61,299 nt of DNA, taken from NCBI RefSeq assembly GCF_000371925.1, contig NZ_AQVE01000026.1, positions 1-61,299 of the forward strand. Reading direction: 5' to 3'. The position numbers and the translations under genes were made by a program. The notes beneath the pieces were generated by a model. The model searched no databases, was not told the DNA's origin, and saw only the letters and a program-made list of their open reading frames with translations. Positions 25,570 to 35,350 of this stretch are shown here, piece by piece; positions within the stretch are counted from its first letter, which is position 1, and the number at the start of each line of letters is the position of its first letter. The stretch is from Thiolinea disciformis DSM 14473 (GTDB lineage: Bacteria > Pseudomonadota > Gammaproteobacteria > Thiotrichales > Thiotrichaceae).

Positions 25570-27357
25570 TTAGTAAACACGCTTCTTCGGCGCGATATAT
25601 TCAACATCGCTCGTTAAAGTATAAGTATGAACGGGACGGTAATCGATTGACACCTTACCGGCTTCATCCACCCATGCCACACTATGCTTCATCCAGGTTT
25701 CATCATTGCGATCTGGAAAGTCTTCACGCGCATGAGCACCACGACTTTCTTGACGATTCAAAGCACACTGGACTGAAGCCTGCGCACAATCTAATAAATT
25801 CGCCAATTCGAAGGTTTCCATCAAATCAGAGTTCCACACCAAACTGCGGTCAGCAATTTTCACATCGCTGTAGCTAGCATAAATGTCATTCATCTTCGCC
25901 ACACCTTCCTCTAAAGAAGGGCCGGTACGGAATACTGCCGCATGTTTCTGCATGGTTTGCTGCATATTATTGCGGATGTCAGCGGTTGTCGTTTTACCGT
26001 TGGCCTGTTGAATACGCTTGAAACGATCTAACGCTTTATCCAAACCCGCTTTTGGCAGATCAGGCTGATTCGCACCAGACTTTAGGGTTTCAGCACAACG
26101 ATTGGCGGCCGCACGACCAAACACAACGATATCTAATAAAGAGTTCGAGCCTAAACGATTCGCACCATGCACCGAGACGCACGCACATTCACCAATCGCC
26201 ATTAAGCCCGGCACGACGCTATCCGGATTACCATCTTTTAGGGTAACTACTTCGCCATGATAATTCGTGGGAATACCGCCCATGTTGTAGTGAACGGTCG
26301 GCAGAACCGGAATCGGTTCTTTGGTCACATCGACACCTGCGAAAATCTTGGCGCTTTCCGCAATACCAGGCAGGCGCTCATGAATAACATCTGCACCCAA
26401 ATGCTCCAAGTGGATATGGATGTGATCTTTATGGGGGCCCACACCACGACCTTCATTAATCTCAATGGTCATTGAACGGCTTACTACGTCACGTGACGCT
26501 AAGTCTTTTGCATTCGGCGCATAACGCTCCATAAAGCGTTCACCTAAAGAATTAGTGAGATAGCCACCCTCGCCACGTACACCCTCGGTAATCAAACAGC
26601 CTGAGCCGTAAATACCGGTGGGGTGGAATTGCGTGAATTCCATATCCTGCAACGGTAAACCCGCACGCGTCACCATACCATTGCCATCGCCCGTACAGGT
26701 ATGTGCTGAAGTCGCAGAGAAATACGCTCTACCATAACCACCCGTAGCCAACACCACAGTCTGGGCGCGAAATACACGTAAAGTGCCAGTTGCCAAATCC
26801 CAGGCTAGTACACCACGACAAACGCCTTGCTCATCCATGATTAAGTCAGTCGCGAAATGCTCAATATAGAACTCTGCACTATGCCGTAAAGACTGTTGAT
26901 ACAGCGTATGCAGAATCGCATGCCCAGTACGGTCAGCTGCTGCACAAGTGCGCTGCGCAATACCTTCACCATAATTGGTGGTCATACCACCGAAGGGGCG
27001 TTGGTAAATACGACCATCTTCAGTACGCGAAAACGGTACACCTTGATGTTCTAATTCAATGACGGCTGGAATCGCTTCACGACACATATACTCAATCGCA
27101 TCTTGGTCGCCTAACCAATCGGATCCTTTCACCGTGTCGTACATATGCCATTGCCATTTATCCGGCCCCATATTACCTAAGGCCGCTGACATACCACCTT
27201 GTGCTGCCACCGTGTGACTACGGGTTGGGAATACTTTAGTAATACAGGCTGTCGATAAGCCCTTCACTGCCATACCGAAAGTAGCGCGTAAGCCTGCCCC
27301 ACCTGCCCCAACGACTACCACATCGTAGGTATGATTTTGAATTTTATAATCTGCCAT
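25570..27357 (-). CDS. sdhA: Succinate dehydrogenase flavoprotein subunit
   Basis: A 595-residue flavoprotein with the FAD-binding [14 protein letters not shown] at the N-terminus, the FAD-linking His in [11 protein letters not shown], the active-site blocks [11 protein letters not shown] and TEGVRGEGG, and the Arg in [13 protein letters not shown]. It oxidises succinate to fumarate at the cytoplasmic side of the membrane as part of complex II. All features are normal. Flavinylation should depend on the SdhE gene(s) downstream. Confidence 0.98.
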   Translation of the reverse strand: MADYKIQNHTYDVVVVGAGGAGLRATFGMAVKGLSTACITKVFPTRSHTVAAQGGMSAALGNMGPDKWQWHMYDTVKGSDWLGDQDAIEYMCREAIPAVIELEHQGVPFSRTEDGRIYQRPFGGMTTNYGEGIAQRTCAAADRTGHAILHTLYQQSLRHSAEFYIEHFATDLIMDEQGVCRGVLAWDLATGTLRVFRAQTVVLATGGYGRAYFSATSAHTCTGDGNGMVTRAGLPLQDMEFTQFHPTGIYGSGCLITEGVRGEGGYLTNSLGERFMERYAPNAKDLASRDVVSRSMTIEINEGRGVGPHKDHIHIHLEHLGADVIHERLPGIAESAKIFAGVDVTKEPIPVLPTVHYNMGGIPTNYHGEVVTLKDGNPDSVVPGLMAIGECACVSVHGANRLGSNSLLDIVVFGRAAANRCAETLKSGANQPDLPKAGLDKALDRFKRIQQANGKTTTADIRNNMQQTMQKHAAVFRTGPSLEEGVAKMNDIYASYSDVKIADRSLVWNSDLMETFELANLLDCAQASVQCALNRQESRGAHAREDFPDRNDETWMKHSVAWVDEAGKVSIDYRPVHTYTLTSDVEYIAPKKRVY

Positions 27358-27368
27358 GAACCTTCTCC

Positions 27369-27749
27369 TTAGCTCCCAAATGCAGCACGTAAGATAGACA
27401 CAACGCTAATAGTGCCCAACAAAGCCATGCCTAGTTTCATGACAATCATCACTCCAATTTTTACACCTTCGTTGTGGACATAATCCTCTATCACCACTTG
27501 CAAACCTAAAGCGCCATGATAAAACGCAGCAAAAACAAATAAGACAAACATAGAAATATGGAAAGGTGCTCTGAAATACGCCAGCACAGCCTCATAATCT
27601 TGACCAGCCATGTGTGCTACCGTAAAGGCTATCCATAAACTAAGCGGTATTAAAGCCACCGCTGTTAAACGCTGCATCGACCAATGACCCGTGCCATCTT
27701 TTGCCGAACCGAGGCCTCGCGCATTTTTTAAAGGTGTATTTAAACTCAT
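27369..27749 (-). CDS. sdhD: Succinate dehydrogenase membrane anchor subunit SdhD
   Basis: A 126-residue membrane protein with three hydrophobic helices. The ATG at 27749 (MSLNTPLKN) has an AGGAGAGG ribosome binding site; the in-frame start at 27773 lies inside sdh[19 protein letters not shown] and the haem-ligand candidate [17 protein letters not shown] are typical of SdhD. With SdhC it holds haem b and the quinone site. It lies 13 bases after sdhC. Confidence 0.95.
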   Translation of the reverse strand: MSLNTPLKNARGLGSAKDGTGHWSMQRLTAVALIPLSLWIAFTVAHMAGQDYEAVLAYFRAPFHISMFVLFVFAAFYHGALGLQVVIEDYVHNEGVKIGVMIVMKLGMALLGTISVVSILRAAFGS

Positions 27750-27762
27750 TTGCTTCCTCTCC

Positions 27763-28137
27763 TTAGGCCACAAGCCACACCAAAACGGTCAACACAGCAC
27801 TAGCCCCTAACACGACTTTATTCATCAGCACCGAGGTAGGCAATTCAAAGCCATAGCCCATATCCCATAATAAATGTCGCACACCATTGCTCATGTGATA
27901 AAACAAAGCAGCTGTCCAAGCGAATAAAATTAACTTGCCAAACCAAGAACCCAAAAATTCAGTCGCATTCGCATAGGCTTCAGGGCCAACTGCAATCGAT
28001 GCTAACCAATAAGCCACCACCAGTGAGCCAAGCGCTAAGGCTACGCCCGTGATACGGTGGGTAATCGACATAAGGACAGTAAGTGGGAATTTGTAGACAC
28101 TGAGATGAGGTGATAAGGGTCTATTGCCGGTCTTCAT
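27763..28137 (-). CDS. sdhC: Succinate dehydrogenase cytochrome b556 subunit SdhC
   Basis: A 124-residue membrane protein beginning NRPLSPHLSVYKFPLT and SITHRITGVAL, with three hydrophobic helices and the haem-ligating His in HMSNGVRHLLWDMGYG. It is the first gene of the sdhC-sdhD-sdhA-sdhB-sdhE set. The promoter should be in 28138-28291. No citrate synthase or sucAB genes are attached; sucA is 27 kb away. Confidence 0.95.
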   Translation of the reverse strand: MKTGNRPLSPHLSVYKFPLTVLMSITHRITGVALALGSLVVAYWLASIAVGPEAYANATEFLGSWFGKLILFAWTAALFYHMSNGVRHLLWDMGYGFELPTSVLMNKVVLGASAVLTVLVWLVA

Positions 28138-28291
28138 AGTGCTTGGGAACCTCTATTGGGCGTGATGGTATAAATCATCAGATTGTCGACACATGGTGTA
28201 AACTGGCACGAATCATAGCTCGCTTAGTGGTTTTTTCCAAGGAAAAATGTAGGCATTGTTGACAGTTTGATGAATTGTATTAACTTAACAT

Positions 28292-29134
28292 TTAGCAAGC
28301 CACTAAATGGGAGCGTAATCTTACCACAAATGCACTGATTGGACGATCATCTGGCAATATCTCTATCTCATCCAACCAAATATCATCATTGGAGAAATAA
28401 CTAGCCAATTCGTGTGGCTCAAGCAAAAAACGTGGATTACGAGGCCGCCCCACAACCGTATTCTCACAACCTTTCATAAAAGTTTGGTAAATCAAAATAC
28501 CATTAGGCTTCAATAAGCGGCGTATCGTCGTAAATAAAGGTCGATGCAAATAACGCGCAACACAAATTAGATCAAATTGCTGATCGGGCCAATCGCTTAA
28601 AGGATCAGAAGATGTTTCCAAATCGCGCTGGTAGGCTTTAATTTGGACTTGATGTTGGGCGGCTAATTGAGTAACACGCTGAATCGAGTCGGCTGACCAG
28701 TCTACACCCGTCATTTGCCAGCCATTCAAGGCCAAATAAACTAAATCGCGCCCCGCGCCACAAGCCAAATCTAAACCCTTGCCCGCTTGAATGCCATAAT
28801 GTGGCATGAACTCTTGAATAAAACGCTGTAATAGTGGGGCTGGCTGCCATAAACGGGGTTGGAGACTGCCCTGCTCTAGCTGTTGTAAATCCGTTAAGCG
28901 CTTGAGCAGTTGCTCGTCCCATTCCAGCTTTTCAATAATGTCATAACCACGCTCCATGAGAAAGGCTTCAGCTAGCTGTAATTCAGCTTGCGAACCACAT
29001 AAAACCAGCGGCTCAGTCTTCTTTGGCAACTCATGCAAACGGGCAAATAAGTGCTCAGCAGGTATTGACACAGCCCCTTTAATATGGATTGAGCAAAACT
29101 CAGCCCACGAGCGGCAATCAATCGTCGCGGTCAA
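28292..29134 (-). CDS. Rhodanese-like/SAM methyltransferase fusion
   Basis: A 280-residue two-domain protein. Residues 1-90 form a short rhodanese-like domain: TIDCRSWAEF, IKGAVSIPAEHL, and LVLCGSQAEL with a Cys in the active loop. Residues 100-280 are a class I methyltransferase with GLDLACGAGRDLVYLA, a VDWS acidic-loop end, FDLICVARYLHRPLF and LLKPNGILIYQTF, resembling the TehB-like group that methylates small or metalloid substrates. The fused rhodanese suggests sulfur or selenium chemistry, but no substrate can be given. It starts two bases from the mltA stop and is probably cotranscribed with it. Confidence 0.85.
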   Translation of the reverse strand: MTATIDCRSWAEFCSIHIKGAVSIPAEHLFARLHELPKKTEPLVLCGSQAELQLAEAFLMERGYDIIEKLEWDEQLLKRLTDLQQLEQGSLQPRLWQPAPLLQRFIQEFMPHYGIQAGKGLDLACGAGRDLVYLALNGWQMTGVDWSADSIQRVTQLAAQHQVQIKAYQRDLETSSDPLSDWPDQQFDLICVARYLHRPLFTTIRRLLKPNGILIYQTFMKGCENTVVGRPRNPRFLLEPHELASYFSNDDIWLDEIEILPDDRPISAFVVRLRSHLVAC

Positions 29135-29136
29135 GG

Positions 29137-30294
29137 CTAGAAATCCTTAGGCTTTAGCATATAAAACTCCGCTTTGCGCGCCATCAGACCCGCACGTTCT
29201 TCAGCTACCTTTCCTGTCCCAAAAAAGAAGTCAGCACGTAAACTACCTTTGATAGCACCACCGGTATCTTGTGCGAACACCAGTTTCTGTAAGGGCGCTT
29301 GAGTGCCATCCGGATAAGTCGTATCGACCCATAATACCGAGCCTAACTCAATCATTTTTTTGTCGACCGCTACACTGCGTTCAGCAGTTAAGGGAACCCC
29401 CAATGATCCCAGTGGCCCCGCTTCGACCTGATCGCGTAAACTAAAAAACACATAACTTGGATTCGCGTGATAAACCTGATCCACCTGCTCTGGATGCTCG
29501 CGTAGCCATTGCTTAATAGTAAACATATTAACCTTACCCGCCTCTAGCATTCCCCAAGTCTGCATAGGTTTGCCAATAGCAACATAAGGATAACCGTTTT
29601 GATTGGCATAATTGACACCAATCACCTTACCATCGGGTAGCTGTACACGCCCCGAGCCTTGAATTTCTAAGAAAAAAGCATCCTCGCGACTATCAACCCA
29701 CAGCAGCTCTTGCCCCGCCAACGGTTTAGTGGGCGCTTCAATATCGGCACGCGCGTAATACGGTACCACTTTATTGCCCTCGACCAAACGCCCACGGATA
29801 CGCTTATCTTTTAGCTCAGGTATCACATTCCCAAGATCAATCGTCAGCATATCGCTAGGTGTCTTGTACAATGGGTATTTAAAGCGCTCATCGGGAGTAA
29901 AGCTGCCCATCAATAAGGGTTCATAATAGCCAGTCATCAAACCCTGTTGACCACCCTCGAGAAGTGATAATTGATGTACCGTAAAATGCTTTTCGAAAAA
30001 GGCACGCGCACTAGCGTTATCCGGCGGATTAGGCAAGGTGGCCGCATCAGTACAAATCACTTGCCAGATGGGCTGTTTTAAAGCTAACGCGCGACAATTA
30101 CTGCTTAAAGCTGGCCAAGCTTCTTGAACGACATCCTGCTGCCAACCGGGAACTTTTGACCAGGATAGCGCTTCACTCAGTTGGGGTGGCTGCGGTGTTT
30201 GAGCCGTGTTGCTTGGTTTTGCGGGTTTTTCTTTGTTGCAGGCCGCTAAGCAGAGCGACGCTACTAAAATCCACCAAAGCCCTCGCTTAACCAT
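29137..30294 (-). CDS. mltA: Membrane-bound lytic murein transglycosylase A
   Basis: A 385-residue lipoprotein with lipobox LAAC (Cys19), a Pro/Lys-rich tether, then the MltA domain (GLMTGYYEPLLMGS, YPLYKTPSDML, IQGSGRVQLPDG) and the C-terminal 3D domain FAQDTGGAIKGSLRADFFFGTG that contains the catalytic Asp. It cleaves peptidoglycan glycan strands at the inner face of the outer membrane. Length and domains are normal. It lies 17 bases after folK on the same strand. Confidence 0.95.
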   Translation of the reverse strand: MVKRGLWWILVASLCLAACNKEKPAKPSNTAQTPQPPQLSEALSWSKVPGWQQDVVQEAWPALSSNCRALALKQPIWQVICTDAATLPNPPDNASARAFFEKHFTVHQLSLLEGGQQGLMTGYYEPLLMGSFTPDERFKYPLYKTPSDMLTIDLGNVIPELKDKRIRGRLVEGNKVVPYYARADIEAPTKPLAGQELLWVDSREDAFFLEIQGSGRVQLPDGKVIGVNYANQNGYPYVAIGKPMQTWGMLEAGKVNMFTIKQWLREHPEQVDQVYHANPSYVFFSLRDQVEAGPLGSLGVPLTAERSVAVDKKMIELGSVLWVDTTYPDGTQAPLQKLVFAQDTGGAIKGSLRADFFFGTGKVAEERAGLMARKAEFYMLKPKDF

Positions 30295-30311
30295 AACTAT
30301 CCTTGATTATT

Positions 30312-30797
30312 TTACAATTTTTGTAGTTGGTGGGGCGCTGTAGCGACAGGAAGATCACTAAGCCGCTCACCCTGAGGTAAACACAAGTCGGGGGCAATTT
30401 CTAATAAGGGAATGAGCACAAACTCACGCTCTGTCAAAAAAGGATGTGGCACACGCAATTGTGGCAAATCAATCGTTTCATTGCCATAAAGCAATAAATC
30501 CAAATCTAGCGTTCGTGGCCCCCAGCGTAATCCAGCCTCACGCACTCGTCCGTAGTCTTGCTCAACCGCCAATAACACCTTTAACAAATGTACCGCACTT
30601 AAATCGGTTTCTAGCTCAGCGACCGCATTGATATAATCCGGCTGATCTTGTGGCCCCACCGGTTTACTACGATAAAAAGACGAGGTTTTGTGAAGGCTAA
30701 TATTAGCGTGCTGATGTAAGCGGTTCAGCGCGGCTTGTAGCGTGGACAAGGAATCACCCAAATTACTGCCTAGCCCAATATAAGCGCGCACCATCAT
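30312..30797 (-). CDS. folK: 6-hydroxymethyl-7,8-dihydropterin pyrophosphokinase
   Basis: A 161-residue folate enzyme that transfers pyrophosphate from ATP to hydroxymethyldihydropterin. Seen: AYIGLGSNLGDS, YRSKPVGPQDQPDYINAV, RWGPRTLDLDLLLYG with the metal-binding Asp pair, and PHPFLTEREFVLIPL. Its ATG follows the pcnB stop without any gap, the classic gammaproteobacterial pcnB-folK pair. Confidence 0.97.
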   Translation of the reverse strand: MMVRAYIGLGSNLGDSLSTLQAALNRLHQHANISLHKTSSFYRSKPVGPQDQPDYINAVAELETDLSAVHLLKVLLAVEQDYGRVREAGLRWGPRTLDLDLLLYGNETIDLPQLRVPHPFLTEREFVLIPLLEIAPDLCLPQGERLSDLPVATAPHQLQKL

Positions 30798-32108
30798 TTA
30801 ATCGACCAATACCGTCACTGGTAGTGCTTTATGGGCGCTACGGCGCTTTTTGGGACGACGCTTTTTGCCAGAAGGCTTACACATCAGCAAACGATCTTCA
30901 TGGCTCGCCGCCATTAAAGCAGTCCACCATTCCACTTGATCCTGCACATTTTCGCCCGCTTGTGCGCGCAAACATAAAAAATCATAAGCCGCACGAAAAC
31001 GCGGATGATTCAAGAGAAGATTTACACGCCGCAAATCATGCGCGCGAAAACGCGGCTGCAAGCCCCAAATCTCACGCGTAATATTACTAAATCGACGCGG
31101 AATCGCCGTGACTTGCACTTGATCTTGTAAAGCATCGTTGGCAGCTAGCTGGATCGCTTGTAGCTCCGGATGATCGTCCAATTCTTGTAGCATTAAACGC
31201 TGTACTTTTTCCCACAACAATACAGCAAACAAGAAAGATGGCTGCACCGACTTGCCTTCTTCAATGCGCTTATCTGTATTTTCTAACGAGGCTTGCAATA
31301 AACGACGGAACATGCCGCCGCTACGTTCTTGCTTAAAGCTTTCTGCCACTACAGGCAACAAATAAGGCAATAAACCGTAGGCTTCTAATAGTCGGAAGCT
31401 TTTCCAACCCGTACCATTATGCAGTAGTTTTAATAGCTCATCGAATAAACGTGCCGGCGCAACACCACGTAGCAAAGGTCCTAACTGATGAATCAAATCA
31501 AAGGTTTCACCCTCAGTTTGGCACTGTAATTTAGCGGCAAACCGCAAAGCACGTAGCATCCGCACCGGATCTTCGCGATAACGTAATTCAGGATTGCCAA
31601 TCAGTTTTAATTCGCGCTGCCTTAAATCCTGCAAACCATTAACGAAATCGAGCACATCCCCAGTCACCGGATCATAAAATAAAGCATTAATCGTGAAGTC
31701 GCGCCGCCATACATCCTCTTCTAAAGTGCCATAAACATTATCTTGTAGGATACGACCTTGATCATTGACGTGCCCTTCATCACTATCGTCATGGGGAGCA
31801 CGAAACGTAGCAACTTCCAAATAATCGCGCCCAAAATAAATATGGGCTAGACGGAAGCGTCGCCCAATCAAGCGTGCAGAGGAGAATAGTTTACGCACCT
31901 GCTCGGGATGAGCACTGGTGGCAATATCAAAATCTTTGGGGATTAACCCTAGTAATAAATCTCGGACACAACCACCGACTAAATAGGCTTCGAATCCCGC
32001 TTGTTGTAACCGGCGAATAATGCCGTCCGCGCGTTGGCAGATTTGCTCTGACCGAATCGAATGCATTGACGCAGGAATGCGTACCGAATTACCTGCTACT
32101 GAATTCAA
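30798..32108 (-). CDS. pcnB: Poly(A) polymerase I
   Basis: A 436-residue class II nucleotidyltransferase. The catalytic LVGGCVRDLLLGLIPKDFDI segment has the Asp pair D59 and D61. VWRRDFTINALFYDP and YREDPVRMLRALRFAAKL follow, and the C-terminus is very basic (GKKRRPKKRRSAHK), as usual for RNA-binding PcnB. It adds 3' poly(A) tails that mark RNAs for decay. PcnB and CCA-adding enzyme are close relatives; the basic tail and folK linkage favour PcnB. Confidence 0.94.
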   Translation of the reverse strand: MNSVAGNSVRIPASMHSIRSEQICQRADGIIRRLQQAGFEAYLVGGCVRDLLLGLIPKDFDIATSAHPEQVRKLFSSARLIGRRFRLAHIYFGRDYLEVATFRAPHDDSDEGHVNDQGRILQDNVYGTLEEDVWRRDFTINALFYDPVTGDVLDFVNGLQDLRQRELKLIGNPELRYREDPVRMLRALRFAAKLQCQTEGETFDLIHQLGPLLRGVAPARLFDELLKLLHNGTGWKSFRLLEAYGLLPYLLPVVAESFKQERSGGMFRRLLQASLENTDKRIEEGKSVQPSFLFAVLLWEKVQRLMLQELDDHPELQAIQLAANDALQDQVQVTAIPRRFSNITREIWGLQPRFRAHDLRRVNLLLNHPRFRAAYDFLCLRAQAGENVQDQVEWWTALMAASHEDRLLMCKPSGKKRRPKKRRSAHKALPVTVLVD

Positions 32109-32223
32109 ATTAACACTGGCTCCCCGTTATTGACTTATGGCCTCAGCCGATTGCTGGTAAAATCGACGATATTAGCATTCAAACTACTGTGGTACTAAAC
32201 TATTTCACACTTTACACCAGAGC
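32109..32223. other. Short gap rimI/pcnB
   Basis: 115 bases that should carry the pcnB-folK promoter on the minus strand; no element could be fixed with confidence. Confidence 0.3.
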
Positions 32224-32691
32224 CTAATCCGGCGGAAAGAGTGTTTTTGCCATTAACAGGGCATGTTCGCGCCCTTGCTGCGTTGGATAATAATTTTTTC
32301 GCAATCCAATCTCATTAAACCCTTGTTTTAAATACAAATTAATAGCGGCCTGATTGGAGGCGCGCACTTCTAAGAAACATTCACTCGCCGATAAACCTAG
32401 CCCAATTTTTTCTACTGCATTTAATAATTGCCGTCCTAAGCCTTGCCTTTGTCGCTCTGGCAGCACCGTAATGTTCAAAATATGCAATTCTTCTAAGCTT
32501 TGCATCAACACCACGTAAGCTTCAATGTCTCGATCAGGCTGATACACAAAACAAGGGTAACGATGGCGCAAACAGTCACTGAAAATGCCATGAGTCCAAG
32601 GATGACTATAAGCGCGTAGTTCAATTTGCATCACTGCCGCTAAGTCTTCCTCCACCATAGGGCGCAAGGGTAAAGAAAGTATTTCGAACAT
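32224..32691 (-). CDS. rimI: Ribosomal-protein-alanine N-acetyltransferase
   Basis: A 155-residue GNAT acetyltransferase. LHILNITVLPERQRQGLGRQLLN holds the acetyl-CoA binding loop (RQGLGR), and FLEVRASNQAAINLYLKQGFNEIGLRKNYYP is the RimI signature. It acetylates the N-terminus of ribosomal protein S18 in E. coli. It starts three bases after the UDG gene, so the two form an operon. Confidence 0.94.
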   Translation of the reverse strand: MFEILSLPLRPMVEEDLAAVMQIELRAYSHPWTHGIFSDCLRHRYPCFVYQPDRDIEAYVVLMQSLEELHILNITVLPERQRQGLGRQLLNAVEKIGLGLSASECFLEVRASNQAAINLYLKQGFNEIGLRKNYYPTQQGREHALLMAKTLFPPD

Positions 32692-32694
32692 GAT

Positions 32695-33558
32695 TTATCT
32701 AGCTAAGGTTTGGCGGGCAAATTGCAGGTCTTGCCATGCTTTACGTTTATCGAGGGGTTGACGTAATAAATAGGCAGGATGATAAGTAACCACCACTGGA
32801 ATTTGAGTATGCGGCAAGTCATGGCGTTGACCGCGTAACTTGGCTAAGGACTGTGTGGTATTGAGTAGATTATGAGCCGCAATTCGCCCAACCACTAAGA
32901 TCAATTTAGGTTGAACCAACGCGATTTGACGTTCCAAATAGCCTCGACATAATAAGGCTTCATCGGGTTTGGGGTCACGATTATTAGGGGGGCGACATTT
33001 GAGAATATTGGCAATATAAATCTGCTCACGTACTAAACCAATCGCCGCCAGCATATTATTCAATAATTGCCCTGCACGACCGACAAACGGTTCACCTTGT
33101 CTATCTTCTTCCGCACCGGGTGCTTCGCCGATCACCATCCAGCTTGCCTGCTGATTACCTATCCCAAAAACCGTGCGCTGGCGTGTTTTATGCAAATTAC
33201 ATAATTCGCATTGGCTAACGGATTGCTCCAAACTCAGCCAATCCATTTTAGTACAATCGGGAGGTACCGCCGTTAATGGGACGAGGGTTTTAGGTGTTAA
33301 AACTGGAGTTGTTTTTTCGGTTTTGAAAAAATCTGATAAATCAGGAAGTGATGCTTTTTGCTGAAATTGTGTGTATTCAGCATAAGCACTCGCATCGAAG
33401 GGCGCTTCAAGCTCAGTGCCTGACAGGTCTAAGGATTTGGCGCCGACATCCGTTAAGCTGACTTCAGCTTCCTCAATGCGCTCGGTTTCAACAGCTCTGG
33501 GAACCCACAAAGGAATTCCCATCGCTTTCAAATAATGGCGGCGTGTCTGACCATCCAA
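32695..33558 (-). CDS. Family 4 uracil-DNA glycosylase with N-terminal extension
   Basis: A 287-residue protein. The catalytic core begins near residue 115 and has four Cys that bind a 4Fe-4S cluster (C117, C120, C188, C204), the active-site motif [23 protein letters not shown] (from 144) and a late HPAYLLR. Family 4 UDGs remove uracil from DNA. The first ~110 residues are variable, with [12 protein letters not shown] at the start, as common in proteobacterial members. It is followed by rimI in the same orientation, a frequent gene pair. Confidence 0.92.
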   Translation of the reverse strand: MDGQTRRHYLKAMGIPLWVPRAVETERIEEAEVSLTDVGAKSLDLSGTELEAPFDASAYAEYTQFQQKASLPDLSDFFKTEKTTPVLTPKTLVPLTAVPPDCTKMDWLSLEQSVSQCELCNLHKTRQRTVFGIGNQQASWMVIGEAPGAEEDRQGEPFVGRAGQLLNNMLAAIGLVREQIYIANILKCRPPNNRDPKPDEALLCRGYLERQIALVQPKLILVVGRIAAHNLLNTTQSLAKLRGQRHDLPHTQIPVVVTYHPAYLLRQPLDKRKAWQDLQFARQTLAR

Positions 33559-33564
33559 GAGGGC

Positions 33565-35115
33565 CTACACTCCATCATGTTGAGGATGAGCGCGCTGCTG
33601 CTGCGAAGCGAGTTTATTGAGCGCTTCGACATAAGCTTTCGCCGAAGCAATCACAATATCTGTATCTGCACCATGCCCATGTACCAAACGTCCTGCTTGC
33701 TCAACGCGCACCGTTACTTCACCCTGCGCATCGGTTCCACTGGTAATATTATTGACAGAATAAAGCTGCAAGCGTGCACTAGCCTGCCCAGTAATTTGCT
33801 TAATCGCTTTGAATACAGCATCCACAGGCCCGCCCCCAATCGCCTCAGCGCTTTGTTCAATCCCTTGCACTTTCAGCGTAACCATAGCCACGGGCGTTTC
33901 ACCAGTTTCAGAACACACCCGCGAAGATACTAATTCGTAAATGACTTGTTCATCTTGAGCACGCGCATCCAACACCAGCATGTGCAAGTCTTCATCAAAA
34001 ATATCATGCTTACGATCCGCTAAATCCTTAAAGCGCGAAAACGCCGCATTCACTTCTTGCTCAGTTGCTAAATGAATACCCAACTCTTGTAAGCGTGCAC
34101 GGAACGCGTTACGGCCAGAATGCTTGCCTAAAACGATTTTATTGGCTGACCAACCCACATCTTCAGCGCGCATAATTTCATAGGTTTCACGGTGCTTTAA
34201 GACACCATCTTGGTGAATACCAGACTCATGCGCGAAAGCATTTGCCCCAACAATCGCCTTATTCGGTTGCACGGGGAAGCCTGTGATACTTGAAACGAGG
34301 CGCGAGGTCGGCACAATGTGGGTCGTATCAATATGCGTTTCGACTTCAAATACATCTTGGCGCGTACGAATTGCCATCACAATTTCTTCTAACGACGCGT
34401 TACCGGCACGCTCACCCAACCCATTAATGGTACATTCCACTTGGCGCGCACCATTCATCACGGCTGCTAAAGAATTACCGACCGCCAGACCGAGGTCATT
34501 ATGACAGTGCACTGAAAAAATGGCTTTGTCTGAATTGGGAATTTCTTTAATTAAATTGCCGACCATCGTGCCAAAGACATGGGGAATTTGATAGCCCACG
34601 GTATCAGGAATATTGATGGTTCTTGCACCCGCATTAATCGCTGCTTCTATGACTCGACACAAAAATTCAAACTCTGAACGTCCCGCATCTTCACAGGAAA
34701 ATTCCACATCATCCGTATAGTGACGCGCTTTTTTCACTGCATAAACAGCTTGTTCAACCACTTGATCCGGCGTCATACGCAATTTGTTTTGCATATGAAT
34801 CGGTGAAGTAGCGATAAAGGTATGAATACGTCCGGAATTTGCACCTTTTAGGGCTTCAGCAGCACGTTCGATATCCGCATCCAAAGCACGTGCTAAACCA
34901 CAAATGGTGCTGTCTTTTACAATTTTAGCAATGGCCTTTACTGACTCGAAGTCACCGGGGCTGGCGATAGGAAATCCTGCTTCAATCACGTCCACGCGCA
35001 TTTTTTCTAACATCTGCGCGATGCGAATTTTTTCAGCTTGATTCATGGTAGCGCCGGGACTTTGCTCGCCATCGCGCAAGGTTGTATCAAAAATAATTAA
35101 ACGTTGTTTAGACAT
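33565..35115 (-). CDS. leuA: 2-isopropylmalate synthase
   Basis: A 516-residue enzyme when started at 35115 ([12 protein letters not shown]); an in-frame ATG at 35130 would add five residues. It joins acetyl-CoA and 2-oxoisovalerate, the first committed step to leucine. Seen: [13 protein letters not shown], the metal-binding [40 protein letters not shown], and a C-terminal regulatory domain of about 130 residues that binds leucine ([17 protein letters not shown]). A leucine-rich leader peptide at 35202-35294 precedes it. The pssA-leuA order is common in this class. Confidence 0.97.
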   Translation of the reverse strand: MSKQRLIIFDTTLRDGEQSPGATMNQAEKIRIAQMLEKMRVDVIEAGFPIASPGDFESVKAIAKIVKDSTICGLARALDADIERAAEALKGANSGRIHTFIATSPIHMQNKLRMTPDQVVEQAVYAVKKARHYTDDVEFSCEDAGRSEFEFLCRVIEAAINAGARTINIPDTVGYQIPHVFGTMVGNLIKEIPNSDKAIFSVHCHNDLGLAVGNSLAAVMNGARQVECTINGLGERAGNASLEEIVMAIRTRQDVFEVETHIDTTHIVPTSRLVSSITGFPVQPNKAIVGANAFAHESGIHQDGVLKHRETYEIMRAEDVGWSANKIVLGKHSGRNAFRARLQELGIHLATEQEVNAAFSRFKDLADRKHDIFDEDLHMLVLDARAQDEQVIYELVSSRVCSETGETPVAMVTLKVQGIEQSAEAIGGGPVDAVFKAIKQITGQASARLQLYSVNNITSGTDAQGEVTVRVEQAGRLVHGHGADTDIVIASAKAYVEALNKLASQQQRAHPQHDGV

Positions 35116-35130
35116 GCTTATGTATTCCAC

Positions 35131-35201
35131 TCGCTGGTATTCTGGTAAAAATAATGAATTAAGCGCGTTCCAGCCTCGCCAGGCGCGTCACTATTTGCCC
35201 C
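35131..35201 (-). promoter_or_regulatory. Candidate attenuator of leuA (hairpins after leader peptide)
   Basis: Between the leader peptide and leuA the minus strand can fold a hairpin TGCCC/GGGCA at 35196-35209, which contains the leader stop codon, and a second GC-rich element with ACGCGC repeated at both edges (about 35162-35188). A TTTTT run follows near 35149. Upstream GCAGCG in the leader can pair with CGCTGC beside the leucine codons. The layout fits transcription attenuation by leucine, but the terminator stem is imperfect. Confidence 0.55.
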
Positions 35202-35294
35202 TTAGGGCAGTCGAAGTAGCAGCGTTGTAGACAGCACGCAGCTAAAGCTTAAATAAGCTTGAGCAAAATCTTGAGGGGCGCTGCGTGAGTTCAT
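35202..35294 (-). CDS. Leucine-rich leader peptide of leuA
   Basis: A 30-residue reading frame on the same strand as leuA, ATG at 35292-35294 and TAA at 35202-35204. It ends in LSTTLLLRLP: four of its last six codons are leucine (CTG, CTA, CTT, CTG), six leucines in all. It lies about 90 bases ahead of leuA and is followed by hairpin-forming sequence. Leader peptides with a run of the regulated amino acid are the hallmark of attenuation in leu operons. The ribosome binding site is weak. Function is inferred from position and codon content. Confidence 0.7.
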   Translation of the reverse strand: MNSRSAPQDFAQAYLSFSCVLSTTLLLRLP

Positions 35295-35350
35295 GAATAT
35301 AAGTTACCGTTGTAGGATACTCGCAAAACTACAATAAAACGCTGCTGGCC

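Noticed and set aside
25221-26475. Several plus-strand frames opposite sdhA and sdhB
   Set aside because: They are antisense to fully conserved succinate dehydrogenase genes.
28138-28291. Promoter of the sdh operon
   Set aside because: Several partial -35/-10 pairs are present but none stands out enough to call.
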